A DNA stretch of 64,000 bases from Microvelia longipes (lineage: Eukaryota > Arthropoda > Insecta > Hemiptera > Veliidae): contig JACMZG010000008.1 of assembly GCA_018340805.1 (NCBI GenBank), forward strand, positions 24,289,587-24,353,586. Direction: 5' to 3'. Below, piece by piece: positions 24,538 to 35,155 of the stretch. Both the position numbers and the translations under genes were made by a program. Numbering within the stretch: position 1 is the stretch's first letter; the number at the start of each line of letters is the position of its first letter. The notes under the pieces were generated by a model. It was not told the origin of the DNA, ran no database searches, and was given only the letters and a program-made list of their open reading frames with translations.

Positions 24538-25536
24538 CTACACTTGGTTAAATAACTATCTACCCCCGCCACTCCTCCTTCTTTTTGACTTTCAACTTAT
24601 TATACGTACATTTTTCCATTAGAAATTCGCTAAAAAGGTTAAGTTTATATTTGAGGTAGTTGCCACAATTAAGTAAATGCATAAACTAAGCCAGTAAATT
24701 GCTTACCAAATAATCAAGATTAAATACTTCAAGTTACATTAAGGCATAAAAATGAAAGAAAGGACATGGACAGAGAAAGAACCTGAACATAAACCAGATC
24801 GGTAAATCCCATTGCTCAAGAATTAGTGGGGTAGAGGAACCCTTCCCTTCAAAACTAATTAGTCTAAGAAAAATCTAGCAAAGAAAACAAGTAATGATGT
24901 TAATGCTTTATATTCTACTTATCTTCATACAGAGGTTCACAACGATACCAATATAATTGCCTCTAAAAAACACTTTTCTTTATTCTATCTTTACAAAAAA
25001 AAAACTCCATGATTGTTTTACTTAACAGTACATAGGTATATTATATTGTATTATGCTGATCTATTAAACTTTCGTGCTCTAAATTATACAAAACAACAGT
25101 ACATTGCATTCCTAATATATAACAATAAATTATATTTAAAGAAACAATTTCTTTTATTGTTTCATTTTATTTAAGATTATTCACATCCAATTAAAGAAAA
25201 AGTTAAAAAATCGCAAGAATAAAAATCTTAGTAAAAGATTTTAATCTAAAATAAAGACTAAAAAGTTCAAGTAAAAGGGTGGAGCGAAACACGTATTAGT
25301 GTGCACAAATCCGTAAAATTATATTTTAAAAGTATTTGCAAAATTGTAAGCACGATTTTTGGATGTGTTCTACCGGGCGGGTACGCTTGATTGTTGATAA
25401 CTAATATTTACAGTTATTAACATATTTTACTTTAAGATCTGATGATTATTTCTTTCAATTATGTTAATAATATGTTAAAAATGAAGATATAAAAATTTAA
25501 TGTAATAACTTAATAACAGGAAATAATTACAGTCGA

Positions 25537-25890
25537 ATATTAGTAATTTGCAATAAATCAGATAGGGAAAAATAAGGAAAGGATAAATTAGATAAGCATA
25601 AAAAATATTTAGTATAAAATAAACAAATTTTTACCCCGCAAAAACAATCAAGTCATAAACTAAAGGTTAGGAAATACAAAAGAAAGTAGCAAAATCTCAA
25701 TTTAAACTAAATAAAATATTAGTAATTTGCAATAAATAAAATCAGATAAGGATAAATATTATTCAGTATAAAATAAACAAAATTTCATCCCGCAACAACA
25801 ATTAAGTCGTAGACTAAACAATAAAATTAAATGGTTAGGAAAAACAAAAGAAAGTAGCAAAATCTCAATTTAAACTAAATAAATTATACC
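25537..25890. repeat. Two-copy imperfect tandem repeat, unit about 185 bp
   Basis: TTAGTAATTTGCAATAAAT opens each unit (25537 and about 25720) and GTAGCAAAATCTCAATTTAA with AACTAAATAAA closes each. The second copy has several small insertions. No coding content. Confidence 0.7.
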
Positions 25891-26994
25891 TTGTGCAACA
25901 AAATTGCAATTAAAATCAATGTAAAACAAAAGAGTTGAGAGAGGGAATTTATTTGAACACATAAACTTCCAAGAGTCGGAATTTCAGAAGGAATACAGCA
26001 CTTTTTCAATACAACTGCTGAAGAACATGAGAAATAATAAATAATCAGTGTTATAAGGTTTAAGTATTATAAATCTCGGCTATAGTACACCAAATCTTTA
26101 CAGAAAAAATGCCAGAAATTTATAGAGTAAAATTAGCAATTTTAGTCTATGTTATGTTACAGCCAAAACATAGGGAGGAAATGTATTCTGTTGGTCTCTC
26201 CTGTTATATCTAAGGGGATGGACTCAATTTATTTTTTCTTTTTAGTGGTCTGGTTTAGGCGTTGAAAGATTTTTAGCAACGTCTGGACCCTATATTATAG
26301 CTTCGACAATAAGGAAAAAATGGGGCTAAGATGGGAGGGAGCTGGACGGCTCAAGATAAGACCTAGCCTAAAGTAATGTATGTAATACTGGTTCCGGGCT
26401 AGATTCAAGGGGTTTCGCGAAGTGAGTTTTAGTTGGTATGAGGCAAACCCTGAGCCTAACACTGTTGACAGACCGCTGTCTTCGTGCGTAAATGCATTTC
26501 TCTCTCTTTTTTGGTAACGTTTTTCCCGCACGAAAAATTTTGCCGAAAAAATGAAGGAAGGAGTCAGCGCGTTTTAATAGAATGCTTTTCCTCACAGATC
26601 TTTGGCAGGCTGTAATGGCCAGAAAGGCAATATGAGGAGTTAAAACGCTTAATTAATGACACTAAACTCAATAATACCTAACACTTTGAGCTGTATTCAC
26701 CTAATATTATAACAGTGTAGCTAATATTTATTTAAATGTTTTTATATTTAATTAAATTAACATTTGGGAAGCGAGAAATGTTAATATTAACAATAGGAAT
26801 TTAATTTAATATTAACATTTGATGAATTTAATACGTCAAACCTTAGAAATGTTAAGAATTATTAAATAAATAAATGCATAATGAGAACATTAAGCCTATC
26901 ACGAAATTTACTTTGCAGAAACATCTTTAGGTGAGTCGCATCCACTATACTCTGATAAGTAATGAATCGAATTAACGAAATCTTTTTATTATTA

Positions 26995-27065
26995 TTAGAA
27001 CTGTGAACCCCGGACCTTCGGGGCAGAAATCTAGTGTTTATACTATTAGGGAGGCTGATATATTG
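26995..27065 (-). repeat. Possible tRNA-derived SINE head
   Basis: On the minus strand GCCTCCCTAATAGTATAAAC is followed by CTGCCCCGAAGGTCCGGGGTTCACAG and an AATAATAATAA tail. The TAGTATA segment and the GGGGTTCACAG segment sit roughly where polymerase III A and B boxes of a tRNA would lie, and an ATT-type tail suits a SINE. The match is imperfect and there is no full cloverleaf, so this is not a tRNA gene. Confidence 0.3.
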
Positions 27066-27914
27066 AGAATGATATTTATATTATTTTAATAGTGTACACA
27101 ATGAGGACACGTGCGTACAATTTCAATGGATAGTGAAATAAGCTCTACTTTGAACAAAATGAGCTTAAAGTAGGAAATAGAGGTAAAGGATCAGCAAAAA
27201 TAAATGCTTTTGGTTTTATTTTCAAAAGTGCAAACAAAGCATAAACTTTTTTTAAAAAAGATGCCGTTACTATTTTCTTCCATTATTTTCAAGTTTTTCA
27301 AGTAAGTGAATGGTTTCAAGCCCTTAAAGTATAGAAACTGTTGAACTTATTTTTTTGTCGGAGCGAAGGACGAGTAGAGAAACCACCTGGCATAGGTATA
27401 ACGTAGTATTACAGTGGCTTTTCCCTCCTATCCAGGTAACAACACTAAATAACCGACCCATGACTTGAAAAATCCTTCAACCATAGAATAACATCAAGTT
27501 ACTTAGTGCAAGATGAAATAAAAATATCATTTTTACTAACTTTGACTTATTGACAGAATGACTTAATCCTCATAAATGACTTATGCCTATTCAGTCCTGA
27601 AAACGACCTTCAACCATAAAAAAACTAAGATAAAAATATGACGAAATAAGAGATGACGACGTATGGTAAAAAAATTAATTTAGTATAGACTCAGATTAAA
27701 ATAAATTCTTACGAATTTAGTACAACAGGAAATGAAAATAGGTTAAGAATAACGTAAATTTAGATTAATACGAATCAGAATTAATTTAAAACAACAAAAT
27801 CGATTGAGAACAACCCAAAGTCAGAAAGGATTTAAAAAAATCACGATTCCAAAATGGGTTTAGCACAATAAGAATCAGAGGATTAAACGTAGGATTAGAA
27901 CAAGGTTAATCAGA

Positions 27915-28190
27915 AAGGATTACAACAGTAACAATAATCCAGAATTACAGTAATTAAGTAATTACAGAAAGGATTACAACAGTAACATTAATCCAGAATT
28001 ACAGTAATTAAGTAATCCAGTAATTACAGAATTACAACAGATAATTACAGCAGTAATTACTGAAAGGATTACAACAGTAACAATAATCCAGAATTACAGT
28101 AATTAAGTATTCCATTAGTTACAGAAAGGATTACAACAGTAACAGTAATCCAGAATTACAGTAATTAAGTAATCCAGTAATTACTGAAAA
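27915..28190. repeat. Minisatellite built on AGGATTACAACAGTAAC
   Basis: Four copies of AAAGGATTACAACAGTAAC followed by TAATCCAGAATTACAGTAAT start near 27917, 27967, 28062 and 28125. They have variable spacers made of the same words. It ends just before the duplicated segment that begins at 28205. Confidence 0.8.
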
Positions 28191-29059
28191 ATAGGAATTC
28201 AGAATGGATTAGGAGAATAGACATCTATTACAATAGATTGAGAAAACAGGAATTCAAACTTAATTTAAAGCAACATGATTAAAAAAATAGAATAATTTGG
28301 AATAGAATCAGAATCAATTATTTACAATGTTTTCATAAAAATATTCAGAATAAATTCAAATAAAGTTTTCAGTAAGTTTAACTTTACAGCTGACAGTTCT
28401 TCTATACACGACCTTGGCCTTCATCCTTTAACTACAACGACCTCTATTTATCCCAAAACAAGGAACTAACATCTTTAGCGTCCCCTTGATATTTGTCTTT
28501 AATGGTTAAGTAAGTAATGATATCCAACATGATGACTTTACGACAACCGTCACGCAATAAGTAGGATACGTTTAATAAAGAACTAAAAAACGAAAATTAT
28601 TGGAGCAATACCCTAATAGCATCAAGATCATGGGGAAAGATAAGTGTTCCGTGCAGTCATAACATAACATGATCTAGTAGTGAACTGAAAATAAAAACTT
28701 TTCAATGAAACTTGAGACGAACAAAAATATTGTTAAGCATATTATAATGTGTACAATGTAAGGCTCAAACATTTCCTGCTTCCAGCGAAGTCGATACAAT
28801 ACAGCGCAATATTTAAAATATAAAACCAGAGCCTAAGCAAGAAATTGGAAGGAACATTTCAACACTTATTTCGTGTACATTCAGTATTCAGGGTATCGAA
28901 GAAAATACCATAGTCTAGAGTCTTCAGCAAACTATAAGTTTATCCAGTTTTGTCAATTACAATCAGAATAAAATAATCTAAACAAACCTCAACAATTTTA
29001 ATTTTTTAAAAACTATGCGATACTAGCGCACTCAAGTATTTGATCGGTCTCTCATTATT

Positions 29060-29268
29060 AATTTTCCTCATTTATACCGTACATAGGAAAAGTATTGTGT
29101 TTGCAAAAAAAACCGAAACCGGGACGTCACCGGAATTATTCAATTCAGATGTTTTTAAGATCTCCTGAGTGGTTTTTACAAAGTTGTCAGACTGTATGTG
29201 TGAGTGTGTGTTTCATCGTAGCTCCTAGTGTTTTATGCTGGAAAGTTAAAAAACAATGTATAAAAATC
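29060..29268 (+). repeat. Family A repeat, copy 3, left part (first assembly copy)
   Basis: It begins TTTTCCTCATTTATACCGTA, then AAAAGTATTGTGTTTGC and the GATCTCCTGAGTGGTTTTTAC block, and is interrupted by the LTR at 29269. The second assembly copy is at about 31845-32056. The right part of the repeat resumes at 34669. Confidence 0.65.
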
Positions 29269-30985
29269 TGTTGTGACAAGCTAGTTATATTTTATTATTT
29301 TTTGTAATTTTTCATAAAATAAATTTAGTCTTTGTTCAAATTGACATCTGGCGACCGTATGACAGATAGAAGAAAAGATTTCAAAAAATTTTAATAAGTA
29401 GGAAATCGAATTCAAAAGGAAAAGAAGTTCAAGGCATATTTTAAAGAAAATTTGATTGTACGTTATTTTGAATTTAGATGGAGGAGTTGAAAAGGTCTCG
29501 AAAAGCTTTCCGAACTGTATTTAGTAAGATAGAAAATAAATTGGAGCAGTATGTCGCTGCTGAGCCAAAGATATTGCGGCGATTAGGTCTTCGTTGAGCA
29601 TGCTGATACGAAGTATGTTGCTATCAAGAACTTAGATGAAAGAATCTATGAATTAATGTTATATGATCCTGATCAAAGTTTTTCGGACGATGACTTAGTG
29701 AATGAAGTTACATCTGCAGGGGAGTATTTTGAAAAATATGAATCAATTAAGATAAGAACGGAACACATAGTTACGCCGATCATCAACTTATGTATTCAGT
29801 CTGATGGTACAGTCCAGATTGGAAACTGCTCTTTCTAAGGTCCTTCCAGTTCATAGTAAAAGTAGCAACTACCAAAAAATAGAACTCGTAAAATTTTCTG
29901 GGGAGCTAAAAGATTGGGTATTTTTTTGGGGGACAGTTCAAAAAATTCATGATGATCCTATAATGAGTGAGGACGATAAATTTCAATATCTTTACTAGCT
30001 ACTGGGCCTAACTCTAAAGCTAGGGAGGTAGTGGAAAGTTATCCACCAAGTGGGGAAAATTACAAACATGCCATAAAATCATTGCAAGATAGGTTTGGCC
30101 GTGATGATTTTGTTAATAGATATTATATTAGGGATTATTGAAATTAGTTATTCAAAATTGTTTGGGGCATCAAAAAATGTATTTAGGGTCTCTTATAATA
30201 AATTAAGTCTCATTTAAGAGCATTAGAAACAATGTGGGGAGATGCTCGTAAATGTGGTCCAATGTTATACCTTTGGTAGAGTCATGTCTTCCAGAAGAAA
30301 TGCTTAGGGCGTGGCACAGATCACCTAAATCGAACGTTCAAACTGAACCCACAGATAAGTTGAACAATTTAATGAAATTTCTATTATCAGAAGTAGAGGC
30401 GGATGATAAGATATCATTGGCAATGTCAGGGTTTGGTCTGAGTGAGGGAGAGATTAGCAGTAAGGACAATGAGTTAGTTCCAACACCGTAAGTTTAGTAA
30501 GTTTGGAAAAAAATTATAAAAGTAAAGCCAATAACCGAATATTTAAAAATTGTATCTTTTGTTTAAAAAATCATAAAAGTTCTGATTGTTTTGCTGCTCA
30601 AAAAATGACTTTTGATGAGAAAAAGAAAATAGTTTTTAAGAATAAATGTTGTTATGCGTGTTTAGGTAGGTCACATTATGCGAGAGTTTGTAAATCTATG
30701 TTGCGATGTCCAATGTGTGGGAAACGGCATACAATATTAATGTGTCCCGATTTTACCGGCCAATAGCCCCGAAAAATTGAGAGAAAAAATGAGAGTGTGA
30801 ATGAGAGTTCTCCGAGAACTCCGGAAATTTCTTTTAGTGGAATTAGTGCTGTTATGAGTTCCTTAAATGAAGAGTCAAAATTAACTAAGTTACAAACTTA
30901 AATTTAGGTCAAAGGGAGACAAATATTCAAAAAAGACAGACATTGTCACGAAAGAACAGTTTAAAAGAATAGTTAGATGTAAACA
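29269..30985 (+). pseudogene. gag: Truncated duplicate of the BEL/Pao element (5' LTR, PBS, part of gag)
   Basis: The 78-bp LTR (29269-29346), the PBS at 29349 and the gag start near 29479 repeat those of the element at 32057. Gag is broken into pieces (29656-29838, 29804-29998, 30252-30491, 30503-30766) by single-base changes that are mostly absent from the other copy. It ends at the N without a 3' LTR. Probably the same locus represented twice in the assembly. Confidence 0.75.
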
Positions 30986-32056
30986 NTGGATTAGGAGAAT
31001 AGACATCTATTAGAATAGATTGAGAAAACAGGAATTCAAACTTAATTTAAAGCAACATGATTAAAAAAATAGAATAATTTGGAATAGAATCAGAATCAAT
31101 TATTTACAATGTTTTCATAAAAATATTCAGAATAAATTCAAAATAAAGTTTTCAGTAAGTTTAACTTTACAGCTGACAGTTCTTCTATACACGACCTTGG
31201 CCTTCATCCTTTAACTACAACGACCTCTATTTATCCCAAAACAAGGAACTAACATCTTTAGCGTCCCCTTGATATTTGTCTTTAATGGTTAAGTAAGTAA
31301 TGATATCCAACATGATGACTTTACGACAACCGTCACGCAATAAGTAGGATACGTTAAATAAAGAACTATAAAACGAAAATTATTGGAGCAATACCCTAAT
31401 AGCATCAAGATCATGGGGAAAGATAAGTGTTCCGTGCAGTCATAACATAACATGATCTAGTAGTGAACTGAAAATAAAAACTTTTCAATGAAACTTGAGA
31501 CGAACAAAAATATTGTTAAGCATATTATATAATGTGTACTATGTAAGGCTCAAACATTTCCTGCTTCCAGCTAAGTCGATACAATACAGCGCAATATTTA
31601 AAATATAAAACAGAGCCTAAGCAAGAAATTGGAAGGAACATTTCAACACTTATTTCGTGTACATTCAGTATTCAGGGTATCGAAGAAAATACCATAGTCT
31701 AGAGTCTTCAGCAAACTATAAGTTTATCCAGTTTTGTCAATTACAATCAGAATAAAATAATCTAAACAAACCTCAACAATTTTAATTTTTTTAAAAACGA
31801 TGCGATACTAGCGCACTCAAGTATTTGATCGGTCTCTCATTATTAATTTTCCTCATTTATACCGTACATAGGAAAAGTATTGTGTTTGCAAAAAAAAACC
31901 GAAACCGGGACGTCACCGGAATTATTCAATTCAGATGTTTTTAAGATCTCCTGAGTGGTTTTTACAAAGTTGTCAGACTGTATGTGTGAGTGTGTGTTAT
32001 CATCGTAGCTCCTAGTGTATTTATGCTCAAGAGTTAAAAAACATTGTATAAAAATC

Positions 32057-32134
32057 TGTTGTGACAAGCTAGTTTATATTTTTATTATTTTTGTAATTTT
32101 CATAAAATAAATTTAGTCTTTGTTCAAATTGACA
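32057..32134 (+). repeat. BEL/Pao 5' LTR
   Basis: A very short LTR with TG...CA ends. It equals 34593-34668 apart from a few T/A-run length differences, and is preceded by the AAATC target duplication. AATAAA-like ATAAAATAAA is present inside. Confidence 0.85.
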
Positions 32135-32136
32135 TC

Positions 32137-32153
32137 TGGCGACCGTATGACAG
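32137..32153 (+). other. BEL/Pao primer binding site
   Basis: TGGCGACCGTATGACAG starts two bases after the LTR. The TGGCGACCGT opening is the usual PBS of BEL/Pao elements. The tRNA species was not determined. Confidence 0.7.
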
Positions 32154-32264
32154 ATAGAAGAAAAGATTTCAAAAAATTTTAATAAGTAGGAAATCGAATT
32201 CAAAAGGAAAATAAGTTCAAGGCATATTTTAAAGAAAATTTGATTGTACATTATTTTGAATTAG

Positions 32265-33984
32265 ATGGAGGAGTTGAAAAGGTCTCGAAAAGCTTTCCGA
32301 ACTGTATTTAGTAAGATAGAAAATAAATTGGAGCAGTATGTGGCTGCTGAGCCAAAAGATATTGCGGCGATTAGGTCTTCGTTGAAGCATGCTGATACGA
32401 AGTATGTTGCTATCAAGAACTTAGATGAAAGAATCTATGAATTAATGTTATATGATCCTGATCAAAGTTTTTCGGACGATGACTTAGTGAATGAAGTTAC
32501 ATCTGCAGGGGAGTATTTTGAAAAATATGAATCAATTAAGATAAGAACGGAACACATAGTTACGCCGATCATCAACTTATGTATTCAGTCTGATGAGGTA
32601 CAGTCCAGATTGGAAACTGCTCTTTCTAAGGTCCTTCCAGTTCATAGTAAAAGTAGCAAACTACCAAAAATAGAACTCGTAAAATTTTCTGGGGAGCTAA
32701 AAGATTGGGTATTTTTTTGGGGACAGTTCAAAAAAAATTCATGATGATCCTATAATGAGTGAGGACGATAAATTTCAATATCTCTTACTAGCTACTGTGC
32801 CTAACTCTAAAGCTAGGGAGGTAGTGGAAAGTTATCCACCAAGTGGGGAAAATTACAAACATGCCATAAAATCATTGCAAGATAGGTTTGGCCGTGATGA
32901 TTTGTTAATAGAATATTATATTAGGGATTTATTGAAATTAGTTATTCAAAATTGTTTGGGGCATCAAAAAATGTATTTAGGGTCTCTTTATAATAAATTA
33001 AAGTCACATTTAAGAGCATTAGAAACAATGTGGGGAGATGCTCGTAAATGTGGTCCAATGTTATACCCTTTGGTAGAGTCATGTCTTCCAGAAGAAATGC
33101 TTAGGGCATGGCACAGATCACCTAAATCGAACGTTCAAACTGAACCCACAGATAAGTTGGATAATTAATGAAATTTCTATTATCAGAAGTAGAGGCGGAT
33201 GATAAGATATCATTGGCAATGTCTGGGTTTGGTCTGAGTGAGGGAGAGATTAGCAGTAAGGACAATGAGTTAGTTCCAACAACCGTAAGTTTAGTAAGTT
33301 TGGAAAAAAATTATAAAAGTAAAGCCAATAACCGAATATTTTAAAAATTGCATCTTTTGTTTAAAAAATCATAAAAGTTCTGATTGTTTTGCTGCTCAAA
33401 AAATGACTTTTGATGAGAAAAAGAAAATAGTTTTTAAGAATAAATGTTGTTATGCGTGTTTAGGTAGGTCACATTATGCGAGAGTTTGTAAATCTATGTT
33501 GCGATGTCCAATGTGTGGGAAACGGCATACAATATTAATGTGTCCCGATTTACCGGCCAATAGCCCCGAAAAAATTGAGAGAAAAAATGAGAGTGTGAAT
33601 GAGAGTTCTCCGAGAACTCCGGATAAATTTTCTTTTAGTGGAATTAGTGCTGTTATGAGTTCCTTAAATGAAGAGTCAAAATTAACTAAGTTACAAAACT
33701 TAAATTTAGGTCAAAGGGAGACAAAAATTCAAAAAAAGACAGACATTGTCACGAAAGAACAGTTTAAAAGAATAGTAGATGATAAACAAATAGCCAGTGA
33801 AATTGATTGTGTGGAAATGAATGATAAATATGAGAGTTCAATGGATAGTGAGATTAGAAAAGAGAGGGGGAACTTAGAGGTAACTAAATTTAATAGTAAC
33901 GGGTTTTATGAATCTTTATATTTTAACATAATAATAATAGCGATGACATGGTTTGCGTTATTATATGTGGAGTTTTTAAAATAG
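32265..33984 (+). pseudogene. gag: BEL/Pao gag, frameshifted, with zinc knuckles and hydrophobic tail
   Basis: Gag begins MEELKRSRKAFRTVFSKIEN at 32265. It carries the family block KIELVKFSGELKDWVFFW (DUF1759-like), then a helical capsid-like stretch to 33168. Three CX2CX3-4HX4C knuckles (CIFCLKNH..., CYACLGRSH..., CPMCGKRH...) follow at about 33350-33560 and bind RNA in this family. The last ORF (33403-33984) continues through a Lys/Glu-rich spacer and ends in a hydrophobic span, YFNIIIIAMTWFALLYVEF, which is unusual for Gag and may come from the deletion junction. Frame changes lie near 32725, 33170 and 33340. The duplicate copy is broken at other places, so some breaks are probably read errors. 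Confidence 0.8.
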
Positions 33985-34325
33985 TTTATTTAGAATCAGT
34001 TCTAGGATTTTCGATTGAAATGTTTTTACTATGGTTACGTAGGATTATGGTTAGACGAGAAAGACTAGGAAATATTTTTAAAGGTGATGTGACAAATTTT
34101 TCAGGGGTAAATAAGGCATTTAAAGCTAAAAAGAGTGGAGACAGGAGGATCAAATTGGGTTTTAATCCTCCCACCGCATCGTGGTGGGGTGGATGGTGGA
34201 AACGATTACTAGGCATACTGAAAATTCTTTTACGGCATACACTTGGAAGGTCCTTATTAATAGTGGAAGACATGAAGACTGTACTAAGCGAGACCTTTGA
34301 CTTTCATATGACAAACACTAAATAG
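33985..34325 (+). pseudogene. pol: BEL/Pao integrase remnant
   Basis: In the frame ending at 34325, GDVTNFSGVNKAFK corresponds to the second catalytic Asp block of BEL integrases. LGFNPPTASWWGGWWKRLLG corresponds to the block that normally carries the catalytic Glu, here read as Lys (WWKR where the family has WxE). HTLGRSLLIVEDMKTVLSE follows, then a stop at TAG. Everything upstream in pol is missing. The fragment cannot be a working integrase. Confidence 0.75.
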
Positions 34326-34592
34326 TTTCCTGATCGGCCAACGAAGTACGACCATTCAGTTTAAATCGGAGGGTTCGTCAACGAAATAACGTGATTGTCC
34401 AACTTAGAAAAAGGTTCAGAACCGAATATCTTGAACAGTTGACCAAATAGACAGTGGACTAAGTACTACAGTTAAAATTCGAGAACTGTATTTGAAAAAC
34501 GTATATACTGGCCGCTCGGACCAGTCCTGGAGGTGTAGTCAAGATGAAGACTCAAGGAAAGGATCAAGGGACGACACTTCTCAGGCGGGGAG

Positions 34593-34668
34593 TGTTGTGA
34601 CAAGCTAGTTATATTTTATTATTTTTGTAATTTTCATAAAATAAATTTAGTCTTTGTTCAAATTGACA
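34593..34668 (+). repeat. BEL/Pao 3' LTR
   Basis: Preceded by CAGGCGGGGAG, a plausible polypurine tract, and followed by the AAATC target duplication. Matches the 5' LTR apart from homopolymer length. Confidence 0.85.
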
Positions 34669-35155
34669 AAATCAATCTACCACTGTGGTTGTGCTATTCG
34701 GAAAAAAATTATGACGTGTTTAACACGCAATAACGACTCAGCAAAAATTTCGAAAAATGTTAAAACCCAGAAAAATGATGCGATAGGATTGTGGCCATGT
34801 ATAAGACTAACATATGTACTACGTTTCATCTCATTAGTTCAATTTTTATAAGATGACTCATGTATGTTTTTAAAAAATAGGAAAAAATCTGATAATAATC
34901 CAATTGAATTGAAATTCGCTACAGTTGTATACAATTATGCTATAAATAAGTACAATAAGTTTCGTTTCAATACGACAAGCATATCCATCATTTTTGTTGG
35001 ATCATATAAGTTAAGCGCATTGGTCATTGCTGTATAGGTGCACATATGAAACGGTTGCATTTACTATCTAAGGACGAGCGAAGCGAGTCCGAAGTAAGGA
35101 GGATGAGCGTAGCGATGTGTTGAAGAATAGTTCCGAGGTACCCCGAACCCGAATT
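34669..35155 (+). repeat. Family A repeat, copy 3, right part
   Basis: Continues the repeat broken at 32056: GTGCTATTCGGAAAAAA, ACGCAATAACGACTCAGC, TACGACAAGCATATCCATC, then GACGAGCGAAGCGAGTCC and the TTCCGAGGTACCCCGAACCC end. With the left part it gives a nearly full-length copy. Confidence 0.7.

Larger units (their letters stand above)
21131..27900. other. 6.8 kb AT-rich region without a recognised gene
   Basis: All ORFs here are short and have AT-driven composition. Contents seen: a family B repeat at 22370-22450, a mixed CA/TA microsatellite at 24460-24540, a two-copy 185-bp tandem repeat at 25537-25890, a slightly GC-richer patch at 26280-26620 without splice-bounded coding, and a tRNA-like block at 26995-27065. 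If Nav is one gene, this is part of its large intron. Confidence 0.5.
28205..30985. repeat. First copy of a 2.78-kb direct duplication (probable assembly artefact)
   Basis: The sequence from 28205 to 30985 recurs from 30987 to about 33790, offset about 2782 bp. The two are joined at a single N (30986). Differences are mostly single-base insertions or deletions, many in homopolymers. This copy carries flanking DNA, the left half of a family A repeat, the 5' LTR and part of the BEL gag, then stops abruptly in mid-gene. That pattern fits unmerged overlapping contig ends better than a biological duplication. Confidence 0.8.
32057..34668 (+). mobile_element. Internally deleted BEL/Pao LTR retrotransposon
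   Basis: LTRs of 78 bp (32057-32134) and 76 bp (34593-34668) begin TGTTGTGACAAG and end ATTGACA. The target duplication AAATC lies at 32052-32056 and 34669-34673. A PBS TGGCGACCGTATGACAG follows the 5' LTR, of the kind common in BEL/Pao elements. The 2.6-kb body holds a BEL-type gag and, after a large deletion, only the end of an integrase. No protease, reverse transcriptase or RNase H is left. The element interrupts a family A repeat whose halves rejoin exactly at the target duplication. It would need another element's enzymes to move. Confidence 0.9.

Noticed and set aside
24422..24622. 66-residue ORF with YIYY repeats
   Set aside because: Translation of a CA/TA microsatellite.
26295..26595. 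Two overlapping minus-strand ORFs in a GC-richer patch
   Set aside because: Low-quality composition, no recognisable domain, and no donor that would make a good exon.
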